A stretch of 64,000 bases of DNA, taken from the NCBI GenBank assembly GCA_945878115.1, contig CAMDVD010000006.1:1-64000 (forward strand), read 5' to 3'. Position 1 is the stretch's first letter; every line of letters starts with the position of its first letter. The notes below the pieces were generated by a model that searched no databases, was not told the DNA's origin, and saw only the letters and a list, made by a program, of their open reading frames with translations. Below are positions 19,162-27,671 of this stretch, piece by piece. This stretch comes from Chitinophaga pinensis (GTDB lineage Bacteria; Bacteroidota; Bacteroidia; Chitinophagales; Chitinophagaceae). Position numbers and translations under genes: made by a program.

Positions 19162-20802
19162 TTACTTCAATTGAACACTTTTCAATTCAATCATATTCAA
19201 ACTATTGGTCTTGAAATTTCGAACACGCTTGTTCAGAAAATGCATCACCTCATCATAAAACAAAGGCACACAAGGCGCTTCTTCAATGATGATTCTATCC
19301 ATTTGTTGGTAAAGTGCAATTTTCTTTTGTTCATCCGCTTCTTCCAAACATTGTTCATACAAGCGATCATAGGTTTCATTCTTGAACCGAGTATAATTTG
19401 GCGGTGCTGTATTCTTACCATAAAACATCGTGAGGTAACTTTCTGCATCTGGGTAATCGGCTATCCATGTCCCCCAAAAAAAAGATGCTTTAGACAAACT
19501 CATTTGTTCACGCAATAAAGAAGGTTGCATAATTTCAACTTGAATGGGTAAACCAAGCGAATTCAATTGTGAGGCAATAAAATTGCAACGGTCTGAATAA
19601 TTATCATTCGATAACAATGTGATAGTTGGTATTTGACCGAACTCCTTTTTCACTTCATCTATTAATTGTCTGGCTTTTTCTGGTTGAAAAGTATAGCCTT
19701 TAACAAGTGTACTATCGAAACCTGGCAAACCAATTGGTATAAAGCCAGCATTCGCTGCAACACCAATATTGTTGCGCAAATAAGTCACTAGTTTTTTTCT
19801 ATCAAAACCATAATTGATGGCTTGCCTTATTTTTTTTTGTAATAAAGTCTTTTGTGGATTCAATGAATCTATCTGTAAAATACCTAAATATTCCACATTC
19901 AAATAAGCGTGTTTTTGCAAAGCAATTTTTCCTTGAAAATCTGGTTTCAACGTACCATTTTTAGTCAATACTTGATCCTTAAACGACACGTCAATTCCAT
20001 TCATAAAATCTAAATCGCCTTGCATAAATAATAAAAACTCAGTGGCTTTGCTATCGATAAAAGTCGCCTTGATTCCATCCATATAGGGCAAGGAATTTCC
20101 AGCTGAATCCTTCTCCCAATAATGTTCATTTTTTCGATAGGTGATGACAACACCTTCCTCCCAATCTTGAAATACAAAAGCGCCAGTACCACATGGATGC
20201 GCGCGAAAATCTTTACCCCATTTCTCCACCACTTCCTGCGGAACAATAGACGCATATTGCATACTGAGTATACCCAACATCGGATTAAATGGACGCAACA
20301 TGTTTAATTGAAATGTAGTATCGTCTATTGCAACAAACGGTGCAATCGTATCTACCCTATCATGAAATATCCAAGCTCCTGGAGAAGCAGTTTTTTCATC
20401 CAAAATACGATCAAAGCTATAGACCACATCTTTTGACGTCATACGTCTTCCTTTGCCATTTGGGAACACTTCACTGTCATGAAAAAAAACATCGGATCGT
20501 AAATGAAAAGTATAGGTCTTTCTGTCGGCCGACAATTGCCATGAAGTTGCCAAAGACGGGCGAACTTGTCTATTTTCATCATACTCAATTAAACGATTAT
20601 AGAGCGTATGCACATGCCACATGATATTCAAATTCTTCGCGAATGCAGGGTCTAGAGATTCGACACCTTGCACTTGATTCAGCCTAAATATTTTTTTATC
20701 ATTATGAAAAGATGTACAAGCACACAGCGTATGTAGTACAAACAATATGAGCAAAAGCGATTTATATTTTTGAATAAAGTTGTGCATCAGTTTTGGATCC
20801 AT
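19162..20802 (-). CDS. Peptide/oligopeptide ABC transporter substrate-binding lipoprotein
   Basis: 546 residues of the SBP_bac_5 (OppA/DppA) family. The signal peptide ends in a lipobox HTLCAC, so it is lipid-anchored. Family features are present in order: SLDPAFAKN near the N-terminus, LATSWQLSADRKTYTFHLR, FHDSEVFPNGKGRRMTSKDV with VYSFDRI, the CGTGAFVF turn, KIRQAINYGFDRK, and the C-terminal FWGTWIADYPDAESYL. It binds peptides or similar ligands and hands them to a permease, but no permease or ATPase gene is nearby. It lies 10 bases after mqnA on the same strand, so the two are probably one operon. In-frame Met6 is an alternative start, close to the hydrophobic core. Confidence 0.88.
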   Translation of the reverse strand: MDPKLMHNFIQKYKSLLLILFVLHTLCACTSFHNDKKIFRLNQVQGVESLDPAFAKNLNIMWHVHTLYNRLIEYDENRQVRPSLATSWQLSADRKTYTFHLRSDVFFHDSEVFPNGKGRRMTSKDVVYSFDRILDEKTASPGAWIFHDRVDTIAPFVAIDDTTFQLNMLRPFNPMLGILSMQYASIVPQEVVEKWGKDFRAHPCGTGAFVFQDWEEGVVITYRKNEHYWEKDSAGNSLPYMDGIKATFIDSKATEFLLFMQGDLDFMNGIDVSFKDQVLTKNGTLKPDFQGKIALQKHAYLNVEYLGILQIDSLNPQKTLLQKKIRQAINYGFDRKKLVTYLRNNIGVAANAGFIPIGLPGFDSTLVKGYTFQPEKARQLIDEVKKEFGQIPTITLLSNDNYSDRCNFIASQLNSLGLPIQVEIMQPSLLREQMSLSKASFFWGTWIADYPDAESYLTMFYGKNTAPPNYTRFKNETYDRLYEQCLEEADEQKKIALYQQMDRIIIEEAPCVPLFYDEVMHFLNKRVRNFKTNSLNMIELKSVQLK

Positions 20803-20812
20803 AACCCTACAC

Positions 20813-21559
20813 TTAATTCATCTCTGCTAATAATTTCAAAAACATGGTCAATCCTTTTTGCATGTCGTCATCCAAATGATAACTTATATTTTCTGTATAA
20901 TAAGTTTTCAAATCATACAAGGGAAAAGGATTATTGGCAATGATGGTATCTAAGTGTTGCAAACCCATGGCATTGGCTTCATTAAATTCTTCTATGAAAC
21001 TAGCATCTATTTCCTTATTTGCAACCCATGCTGCAAACACAAATGGCAATTGTGTATAATCATTCCATGCCTCTGCAAGGTCATAGATATAAGGGAATTT
21101 GTCATTGTTTTCTAAAGCTCTATCGCCAATAATTAAGCCAGCGGTTTTATCTTTAATTTGCGTAATATAATTTTCATCCCCTTCAAACAATGATGGGCGC
21201 ACATGCCAAAAATTTCGCAATAAAATACGCAATAAGGCTATACTAGTTCGAGATTGATAATCTAAATAAATTTGTTGAATGTCTTCAATAGGTACTTGGC
21301 TATATAAAGCTACCGACGCTACTTTACGGTGAGTTCCAATACAATATTTTCCAATGATTTGTGCATCTATTATGGATGAAATAGAAGCAACTGGCAACAA
21401 GGCAATATCTAATTTATTTTTTTGTAAAAGCGAAGAAAGATGGGATGGATAATCCAAAATCAAATCCATTTTGCCTTCCATCTTACCTTGTTCAAAACCA
21501 AATATCAAAGGTTTGGTATTTAAATAACTTACTGCTCCTACGCGAATCTTCTTTTGCAT
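20813..21559 (-). CDS. mqnA: Menaquinone biosynthesis protein MqnA (chorismate dehydratase)
   Basis: 248 residues. The first enzyme of the futalosine route to menaquinone, converting chorismate to 3-enolpyruvylbenzoate. The protein is a periplasmic-binding-protein-like fold with the diagnostic start VGAVSYLNTKPLI; MqnD, the paralogue, has a different opening motif. Other expected pieces are DIALLPVASI, IYLDYQSRTS, AGLIIGDRAL and LPFVFAAWVA. There is no signal peptide, which fits a cytoplasmic enzyme. It heads an operon with the peptide-binding lipoprotein. An exact minus-strand TAnnTTTG element at 21569-21576 sits only nine bases before the ATG, implying a very short leader. Other menaquinone genes are not in the window. 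Confidence 0.9.
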   Translation of the reverse strand: MQKKIRVGAVSYLNTKPLIFGFEQGKMEGKMDLILDYPSHLSSLLQKNKLDIALLPVASISSIIDAQIIGKYCIGTHRKVASVALYSQVPIEDIQQIYLDYQSRTSIALLRILLRNFWHVRPSLFEGDENYITQIKDKTAGLIIGDRALENNDKFPYIYDLAEAWNDYTQLPFVFAAWVANKEIDASFIEEFNEANAMGLQHLDTIIANNPFPLYDLKTYYTENISYHLDDDMQKGLTMFLKLLAEMN

Positions 21560-21568
21560 AAACTTTTA

Positions 21569-21576
21569 CAAATATA
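21569..21576 (-). promoter_or_regulatory. -7 promoter element for mqnA operon (TATATTTG)
   Basis: Exact consensus on the minus strand, nine bases before the mqnA ATG, so the transcript would be nearly leaderless. Confidence 0.5.
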
Positions 21577-21666
21577 AATGGAAGGAATGGGAATACCATT
21601 TTGAAATACAAAAAAACAGCGCATGGTGGAAAACTATTCCTTAGTTTCATCTCATCTTTCTATGCC

Positions 21667-21674
21667 TATATTTG
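21667..21674 (+). promoter_or_regulatory. -7 promoter element for YkgJ gene (TATATTTG)
   Basis: Exact match 22 nt before the ATG at 21697. It lies inside the longer possible reading frame starting at 21601 and therefore favours the shorter protein. Confidence 0.5.
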
Positions 21675-21696
21675 TGCTCTACCAAAATATAGATTC

Positions 21697-22212
21697 ATGG
21701 CGATTTCGTTACTCAATGCTTTCAAAAAAAACCTTCCAAAACAGAGAAAATCCTTAATTCTTTTTTTAAAAAAATTCGATAAAAAATTTGTTTATGGAAT
21801 TCAAAAGCATATCGACAAAGCGAGTGATGAAACTTGGGCTGAAACGGATTGTTTAAGCTGTGCCAATTGTTGCAAAGTGATGACGCCGACTTTTACGAAA
21901 TCAGATTTAAAAAGAATTTCTGCACATTTCAATATGACGGAAAAAGAATTTTATGATAAATGGCTGGAAACGGATAAAGATAATGGCGATAAGGTCAATA
22001 GAGTGCAGCCTTGTCAGTTTCTTGACTTACAAACAAACAAATGTAATATCTACGAAATCCGTCCGGAAGACTGCGCTAAGTTTCCGCATTTCAAACGCAA
22101 ACCCTTTGGTGATTTCAACCATATTCATACGCAAAATATAGAGTATTGTCCGGCTACATTTAAATTTATTAGCAAGCTCCAACAAAGTATAGAAGAAAAA
22201 TATAACTGGTAA
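21697..22212 (+). CDS. YkgJ-family cysteine cluster protein
   Basis: 171 residues from the ATG at 21697. The frame also extends to a TTG at 21601, but an exact -7 element between the two argues for the later start. The family signature is eight or so cysteines that probably bind zinc or an Fe-S cluster: the DCLSCANCCK motif (CxxCxxCC) at about residue 53, QPCQFLD, NKCNIY, EDCAKFP and EYCPAT. The family is cytoplasmic and found throughout bacteria, but its biochemical role is unknown. The gene is alone on the plus strand between two minus-strand blocks. All cysteine motifs are intact and the length is normal. Confidence 0.88.
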   Translation: MAISLLNAFKKNLPKQRKSLILFLKKFDKKFVYGIQKHIDKASDETWAETDCLSCANCCKVMTPTFTKSDLKRISAHFNMTEKEFYDKWLETDKDNGDKVNRVQPCQFLDLQTNKCNIYEIRPEDCAKFPHFKRKPFGDFNHIHTQNIEYCPATFKFISKLQQSIEEKYNW

Positions 22213-22252
22213 TTCATTCGACATTGAATACTTGCATATCCTTCTATCGATA

Positions 22253-22906
22253 TCAAGATAAAGTTGCCAGTATTTTTTGAATACAATTGCTCACAGACTT
22301 GGCATGCGTCACTATCATAAAGTGTCCGCCGTTTTGAATGATATAATCTGGTTTACAATTACTAATAGGAAAAATCAAATCTGCAGTGCCGTGAATATGT
22401 GCTACTTGTGGCATTTTTTCTTTTTGTCTCCAGTTAGCAATTTGATCTAATGACCATTGCAAATAATTGTCTGTTGTTTTTGACATTCGATCAAACAAAT
22501 ATTCTTTGAGCTTAGATTCTTTAACCCCAAATAATTTGGATGCTAACAATTTATTGCGCAATAATTTACCCAAATCTGGTATTTTTTGTACATGTAAAAA
22601 CCCAGCAATTTTATAATACATAGGCAATTCGCTATCGTTTGAAATACTAGATATTAAAATGATTTTTTTGACCTTCATCAACTTTGCAATTTCAATACTC
22701 ATGATACCACCAAAAGACAAACCTACTAAAAGGATTTCTTGCGTTTGGTCAATATCCTTAGCCATTCGCTTTGCATATTGTGCTAAAGTTTCATGTTGTA
22801 CAGGTTCTATCCAATCTATAAAATGAACCTCATAATTAATTGGGAAATTTAATTTATCAAAAGCTTGTTTGTCGGCACCTAAACCACTAATGCAATAAAT
22901 AGGCAT
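22253..22906 (-). CDS. Alpha/beta hydrolase
   Basis: 217 residues. A compact alpha/beta-hydrolase fold protein. It has the opening strand YCISGLGADKQAF with an oxyanion-like GLG, the nucleophile elbow GLSFGG (Ser at about residue 64), and a late histidine in NGGHFMIV. The acid is probably the Asp in HGTADLIFP. This is a complete Ser-Asp-His triad, so an esterase or lipase-like activity is likely, but the substrate is not predictable. There is no signal peptide. The start codon is five bases from the feoA stop, which makes it the last gene of a coiled-coil/feoA/hydrolase operon on the minus strand. A regulatory connection with iron is not implied by its sequence. Confidence 0.85.
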   Translation of the reverse strand: MPIYCISGLGADKQAFDKLNFPINYEVHFIDWIEPVQHETLAQYAKRMAKDIDQTQEILLVGLSFGGIMSIEIAKLMKVKKIILISSISNDSELPMYYKIAGFLHVQKIPDLGKLLRNKLLASKLFGVKESKLKEYLFDRMSKTTDNYLQWSLDQIANWRQKEKMPQVAHIHGTADLIFPISNCKPDYIIQNGGHFMIVTHAKSVSNCIQKILATLS

Positions 22907-22911
22907 ACCAA

Positions 22912-23148
22912 CTATAAAATTTGAACCATAATTTTTTCGGCCTCTTCTTTGCGTAAACTCAATTGATATCCTGCAACTTGAATGGCTATTGGATCACCGA
23001 GTGGAGCGGATAATTCTACAGAGATTTCTTCTTCGGGAATGCAACCCATTTCTAATAATTTCACATACAAATCTGAATCTCCAAAGGACTTGATGATGGC
23101 TTTTTGTTTATAGGGAAGTTCTGTTAATTTAATTATTTTCATGTACAT
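22912..23148 (-). CDS. feoA: FeoA-domain protein
   Basis: 78 residues, a single SH3-like FeoA domain. It contains the family features IIKLTELPYKQKAIIKSF, LLEMGCIPEEEISV, APLGDPIAIQVAGYQLSLR and ends after the last strand. FeoA normally assists FeoB, the inner-membrane ferrous-iron transporter, by regulating or stabilising it. Here no feoB is adjacent: the flanking genes are a coiled-coil protein 14 bases upstream and a hydrolase five bases downstream. It is therefore an orphan FeoA, which may act on a FeoB encoded elsewhere or have another role. An in-frame ATG two codons later (23142) is an equally good start. Confidence 0.88.
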   Translation of the reverse strand: MYMKIIKLTELPYKQKAIIKSFGDSDLYVKLLEMGCIPEEEISVELSAPLGDPIAIQVAGYQLSLRKEEAEKIMVQIL

Positions 23149-23162
23149 CTAAGCGAAAGGAA

Positions 23163-23486
23163 TCAATGATTCATCTCTAGTTTTTTCAATCGTTGTTCCA
23201 CATTATCTATTCGTTTACTGTCTTCAGCTAGCTTCATTGTCGACAAGTTGACTTGTTGTAGCATTAAGTTTGTTTTCGCTTGACTTCTTTCCAATTTATC
23301 TACTTTCTTCTCGAAGCGTTCATTAAAACTTCTTTGCTCTTCATTGAAAATTCCTTGTCTTTCAATAAATTTTTTCTGCTTCTCAAAAAACGATTCGTGT
23401 TTACTTGAGGATTCCGTCAATTTTCTTAAAGTCAACCCCATATCCAATAGGAGGTTGTAAATTACATCTAATTCTGTATTTTTCAT
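23163..23486 (-). CDS. Small coiled-coil protein
   Basis: 107 residues, no recognised family. After a short helical start (LDVIYNLLLDMGLTLRKL) the sequence is strongly charged and heptad-like from about residue 30 to the end: many K, E, Q, R and F residues such as FFEKQKKFIERQ and RIDNVEQRLKKLE. A long parallel coiled coil is the most likely structure. There is no signal peptide or membrane segment. It is the first gene of a three-gene minus-strand unit with feoA and the hydrolase, and an exact -7 element lies 20 bases before its start. Nothing in the sequence names a function. Confidence 0.7.
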   Translation of the reverse strand: MKNTELDVIYNLLLDMGLTLRKLTESSSKHESFFEKQKKFIERQGIFNEEQRSFNERFEKKVDKLERSQAKTNLMLQQVNLSTMKLAEDSKRIDNVEQRLKKLEMNH

Positions 23487-23505
23487 ATAACATATTTTTG
23501 TGCAA

Positions 23506-23513
23506 CAAATATA
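23506..23513 (-). promoter_or_regulatory. -7 promoter element for coiled-coil/feoA/hydrolase operon
   Basis: TATATTTG on the minus strand, 20 nt before the start codon at 23486 and directly after the hutH stop. Confidence 0.5.
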
Positions 23514-24983
23514 CTATACAATACCATTATATTCCTGCATAAATTGAACGCTTTTTTGAATGTCATCATGTATAATTCTATCGTGATGGATGAATGAAAT
23601 TTGTTGACGATAGGCATGCAATAATTGTTCTATTATTGGAGATGATTTTTTAGGTCCACGGAATTCAATGGCTTGTGTTGCGTTCAATAATTCGATAGCC
23701 AATATGAGTTCTACATTGTTTACGATTTCATATAATTTAGTTGCTGCGTTGGCACCCATACTCACATGGTCTTCTTGGCCATTGCTACTCACAATGCTAT
23801 CTATACTTGCTGGCGTACACAATTGTTTGTTTTTACTCACAATAGATGCGGCGGTGTATTGGGCAATCATTAAGCCACTATCCAGCCCTGCGCTTTGAAT
23901 TAAAAATGGTGGAAGTTGTCGTTGTCCACTAATTAATAAATACGTTCTTCTTTCCGAAATACTTCCCAATTCTGCAATGGCGATAGCCAAATAATCTAAA
24001 TTAATGGCAAGTGGTTGACCATGAAAATTACCTCCACTCAATATCAAATCTTCATCAGGGAAAATGAGTGGATTATCCGTCACAGCATTTATTTCTTGTT
24101 CTACAATTTTTTCTACATGTGCTACTGCATCACGGGTTGCACCATGTACTTGTGGTATACAACGAAAACTATAAGGATCTTGTACTTGGGTTTTTGTGGC
24201 AGTTGCTAATTTACTTCCTTCCAGAATGCGCAACATATTTTTTGCCACAGCAATTTGCCCTTCATGTTTACGTATGGTATGTATTGAAGCGGTGAATGGT
24301 TCGAGCTTTGCATCAAATCCTTCAAATGAAATGGCTGCAATCAGGTCTGCCCATTGTACCAATTTTTTTATTTTCAATAAACACCAAACGGCATAACTAC
24401 TCATAAATTGGGTACCGTTGAGTAATGCAAGTCCTTCTTTGCTTTGTAATTTTAATGGTGAAAAAGGTAAACTATTTGCCTTCTGTTTAATGCCATTGTG
24501 ATAAACCTCACCATGGTTTAAAAGTGGCAAACTCAAATGTGCTAAGGGTGCTAAATCACCACTCGCTCCTAAGGAGCCCAATTGATAAACGACTGGTAAA
24601 ATATTTTGATTATAAAACGAAATCAATCGATTTGTTACTTCCAGACTAATACCGCTATTGCCATAAGTAAAGTTCTTTATCTTCAATAACAGCATCAATT
24701 TTACAATGTCTTGTGGCACTTCATTACCTAATCCACAAGCATGCGACAAGACTAAATTCGTTTGTAACTGTTCAATATCCTCTGGTGATATTTTTACATT
24801 GCATAAAGAACCAAAACCAGTATTAATCCCATAATACGTTTTGTCTTCTTCTTGCATTTTTTTATCCAAATACAATCTACATTTTACAATATTTTCCAAG
24901 CTAGTTTGGTGTAGCTCGAGTGGCTGCGATAATAAATTTTCGATATCTTCAATAGATAAATTATCAGTCGTTAGTTGATGCAT
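23514..24983 (-). CDS. hutH: Histidine ammonia-lyase
   Basis: 489 residues, slightly shorter than typical HutH but complete. It converts histidine to urocanate and ammonia. The MIO prosthetic group forms from Ala140-Ser141-Gly142 in GSLGASGDLAPLAH. Other active-site elements are YYGINTGFG (Tyr51), the NGTQ motif, and QDPYSFRCIPQVHGATRD. The C-terminal helical half is intact with SSNGQEDHVSMGANA. No hutU, hutI or hutG is nearby, so a complete degradation operon is absent here and other aromatic amino-acid lyase specificities cannot be excluded. It starts seven bases after the AAA/DUF4143 ATPase gene and is probably co-transcribed with it. Confidence 0.9.
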   Translation of the reverse strand: MHQLTTDNLSIEDIENLLSQPLELHQTSLENIVKCRLYLDKKMQEEDKTYYGINTGFGSLCNVKISPEDIEQLQTNLVLSHACGLGNEVPQDIVKLMLLLKIKNFTYGNSGISLEVTNRLISFYNQNILPVVYQLGSLGASGDLAPLAHLSLPLLNHGEVYHNGIKQKANSLPFSPLKLQSKEGLALLNGTQFMSSYAVWCLLKIKKLVQWADLIAAISFEGFDAKLEPFTASIHTIRKHEGQIAVAKNMLRILEGSKLATATKTQVQDPYSFRCIPQVHGATRDAVAHVEKIVEQEINAVTDNPLIFPDEDLILSGGNFHGQPLAINLDYLAIAIAELGSISERRTYLLISGQRQLPPFLIQSAGLDSGLMIAQYTAASIVSKNKQLCTPASIDSIVSSNGQEDHVSMGANAATKLYEIVNNVELILAIELLNATQAIEFRGPKKSSPIIEQLLHAYRQQISFIHHDRIIHDDIQKSVQFMQEYNGIV

Positions 24984-24990
24984 GTTACGG

Positions 24991-26154
24991 TTACAATTTT
25001 ATTTTTTCCAATTCTTTCCATCCTACAATTTCTATATCACTTCTTTTCTGGTAAGGATGATCGCCCAAAAGTAAATAGTTATTTCCTTTTGGCATTTTTT
25101 CTTGTGCATTAAATATATTTATGTTTTGCATAAAGCTACTGTCAAAAGTATTACTGTATTTCATTTCTAGTCGATGCAATTTTAATCCATCTTCAATCAA
25201 TAAATCAATTTCTTTTCCATTGCTTTCTCGCCAATAATAGAACTCAGGCTTTTCTCCCTTATTATACATGGTTTTCATGAGTTCAAGTAGGAGTGCATTT
25301 TCAAAAAGTCCGCCCTTCAAGTAATGCTCATGCAATTGTTCTTTCCTTTTTAGATTTAATAGATTACAAGCTAAACCAGTATCATAAAAATAGATTTTGG
25401 TTGATTTTATTAATCTCTTATTGAAATTATTATGATAAGGTCTGAGTTGAAATAAGATATAGCTACTTTCTAAAATACTCAACCAATTTTTCACAGTAGG
25501 TGCGCTAATGCCCACATCATTTGCTAATGAATGCATGTTTAATACTTGCCCAATTCGTCCAGCACACAGTTTGAGAAAAGTTCTAAACTTTCCCAAATCA
25601 CCAATGTTAGCCAATTGCCGAACATCCCGTTCTACAAAGGTTTCAATGTAGTCGGCATAATATTGTGTTTCTGCTAATTTTTTATCATACAGTCGAGGAT
25701 ACATCCCTTTAAATAAAAATTCTTCAGTTGTTTTAGGATACCATTTGGTATTTTGTAATTCTTGTAATGAAAATGGTAATAATTTAAATAAAGCCACACG
25801 CCCCGCAAGAGATTGTGATATATTATGCAACAATAAAAAATTTTGTGACCCACTTAAAATGTATTGACCAGATTTATTCGTTTCATCTACATGACTTTGC
25901 AAATAAGAAAATAAAGATGGCACCTGTTGCGCTTCATCAATGATTGTCTTACTTGGATATCTAGCTAAAAATCCCCTAGGGTCTTTCGCTGCAAATTCAC
26001 GATTATCCATCGACTCTAAGGAAACGTATTCATATGTCGGAAAACTGTTTTTTAGAAAGGTACTCTTACCCGATTGTCGTGGACCAGTAATCGCAACAAT
26101 TGGATATTTCTTGATTAATTTATTGACGACTGCAAATAATTGTCGTTGTATCAT
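24991..26154 (-). CDS. AAA (AAA_14) / DUF4143 ATPase
   Basis: 387 residues. N-terminal AAA_14 ATPase: Walker A GPRQSGKST at about residue 28, Walker B TIIDEAQQVP, and the sensor-like YILSGSQNF. The C-terminal DUF4143 domain has a winged-helix-like part (NDVGISAPTVKNWLSILE) and a nuclease-like fold ending with FYYWRESNGKEIDLLIEDG, resembling PD-(D/E)XK nucleases. This family is widespread and fast-evolving; its biological role is not established. I start it at the ATG at 26154 because a -7 promoter element (26160-26167) lies inside the longer frame that begins at 26193. A similar but distinct ATPase is at 35949. hutH follows after seven bases. Confidence 0.88.
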   Translation of the reverse strand: MIQRQLFAVVNKLIKKYPIVAITGPRQSGKSTFLKNSFPTYEYVSLESMDNREFAAKDPRGFLARYPSKTIIDEAQQVPSLFSYLQSHVDETNKSGQYILSGSQNFLLLHNISQSLAGRVALFKLLPFSLQELQNTKWYPKTTEEFLFKGMYPRLYDKKLAETQYYADYIETFVERDVRQLANIGDLGKFRTFLKLCAGRIGQVLNMHSLANDVGISAPTVKNWLSILESSYILFQLRPYHNNFNKRLIKSTKIYFYDTGLACNLLNLKRKEQLHEHYLKGGLFENALLLELMKTMYNKGEKPEFYYWRESNGKEIDLLIEDGLKLHRLEMKYSNTFDSSFMQNINIFNAQEKMPKGNNYLLLGDHPYQKRSDIEIVGWKELEKIKL

Positions 26155-26159
26155 GTATG

Positions 26160-26189
26160 CAAATGTAAAGTTCAATTTTAGATTTACAT
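26160..26189 (-). promoter_or_regulatory. -7 element with overlapping inverted repeat before ATPase gene
   Basis: TACATTTG on the minus strand (26160-26167) is the -7 element, five bases before the ATG. The inverted repeat ATGTAAA/TTTACAT (26163-26169 and 26183-26189) overlaps it and could be an operator. Confidence 0.45.
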
Positions 26190-26247
26190 ACATTTAGAAG
26201 AAAAATCATTAGCGAATTAGCGTAAGATCTATTTAAAATTGACTATT

Positions 26248-27540
26248 TTATTTATTCAAACTGAAGGTAATTGGCAATGTAAAATTCACATTCACCGATT
26301 TCCCATTTTGTTGACCAGGTTTCCATTTCGGCATTTTGCTTACTACTCTTAAAGCTTCCTTCCCAAGTTCTTCACCTTTATCTGGCGTTCGTACTACTAT
26401 TATGTCAGCAATTTCTCCATCACTTTTCACTGTAAAACTTAATATAACTCTACCTTGAATATTATTATTTCCGGCGCTTACTGGATATTGAATATGATCC
26501 GATAAATATTTCATCAATGCAGTTTCTCCTCCATTGAATTCTGGCATACTCTCCACATACTTATAAATAATGTCGCCATCGTGTTTAGCCACTCTCGTAT
26601 CTAAATTTCCATTTGGCATTTCTACCGCTACTGTATCATTTGGATGCTTCTTTATTTCATATTTTGATTTGCTGTTTGTTTGTGCAACACTTTGCATACA
26701 CAAAAGGGTCAAACTTATTATTATTCCTGCTATTACAACAGTAGTTTTTTGCACGAATGAATTTTTAGGATTTTTGTATAACATGGCAATTCTTGTTTTT
26801 ATGGGATGATGAAAAAAAGGGTGAACTAATAAAGTTGGTGTTTGTGCATAAGAAATAACTTGTAGCAAATTGTTGATATAATCTTCATTTGCAATTTGTT
26901 CTGTCGTAAAAGCATCGGCTTCAAATTCATGTACCAATTCGATTTCTTTATGGTAGAAGTATACAAATGGATTCATCCAACAAATAGCTTGTAATAAAGA
27001 AAAGTATATTTTATCACGACTATGGTGCAGATGCACGTGTGCTAATTCGTGTCGAATAATGACAGGCAGAATTTCTTTTTTTCTACAATTTTCTGGAATA
27101 AAAATACTTTTGAAAAAGGAAAAAGGCGATTCGATGGATTGGCTAAAATATACATTTCCTTCCGCAGAAATTTCCTTTTTTGCATGTTCCTTTACGCGAT
27201 AAATAATCACAAATCCTAATGCCATGCGTAATAAACCCCAGAGTAAACCTACTGTATACATACCCAAAATGATCTTAGCAAAATCAAACTCCTTTTGTTG
27301 TAAAGCCTGACTATAATTAACTAAATTTTGCAAGGCATGCACAAAATGAATATTCAGCTGTAACGCCCGTAAAATAAATGTTTCAGGCAAAGAAATCAAT
27401 GGTAAAACGACGGCTAAAACCGAACTGATAATTAGGTATATTCTATTCCATCGAACTATTTTTTCGCCTTTCAGAAGGAGGGTATACAACGCATAAAATA
27501 TGCCTAAGAGTAAAATGGTTTTTAGAAAATAGAATATCAA
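26248..27540 (-). CDS. M56 (BlaR1-type) peptidase with C-terminal TonB domain
   Basis: 430 residues. The N-terminal part has membrane segments (about residues 5-22, 35-52, 90-115) and a cytoplasmic zinc metalloprotease domain with HELAH at 164-168 and the downstream glutamate in HEFEAD. Another membrane segment is near residue 270. The C-terminal 110 residues form a TonB-type domain: PEFNGGETALMKYLSDHIQYP, VILSFTVKSDGEI, MPKWKPGQQNGK. BlaR1-like proteins sense an external signal and cleave a BlaI-type repressor. Fusion to a TonB domain is common in Bacteroidota. No blaI/mecI regulator is adjacent in this window, which is unusual for the family; the target may be encoded elsewhere. Confidence 0.85.
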   Translation of the reverse strand: MIFYFLKTILLLGIFYALYTLLLKGEKIVRWNRIYLIISSVLAVVLPLISLPETFILRALQLNIHFVHALQNLVNYSQALQQKEFDFAKIILGMYTVGLLWGLLRMALGFVIIYRVKEHAKKEISAEGNVYFSQSIESPFSFFKSIFIPENCRKKEILPVIIRHELAHVHLHHSRDKIYFSLLQAICWMNPFVYFYHKEIELVHEFEADAFTTEQIANEDYINNLLQVISYAQTPTLLVHPFFHHPIKTRIAMLYKNPKNSFVQKTTVVIAGIIISLTLLCMQSVAQTNSKSKYEIKKHPNDTVAVEMPNGNLDTRVAKHDGDIIYKYVESMPEFNGGETALMKYLSDHIQYPVSAGNNNIQGRVILSFTVKSDGEIADIIVVRTPDKGEELGKEALRVVSKMPKWKPGQQNGKSVNVNFTLPITFSLNK

Positions 27541-27671
27541 AGTTTCAATTTTGTATGGTAAATAGTATTTAGTGTATTACGTAGGTTGCGGCTTGCAAGT
27601 TATAGTAAATGTGCGCAATGATTTAGCATCAAGTCGACAAATGTATACATCCTAATTAAGCATCCATTAAT

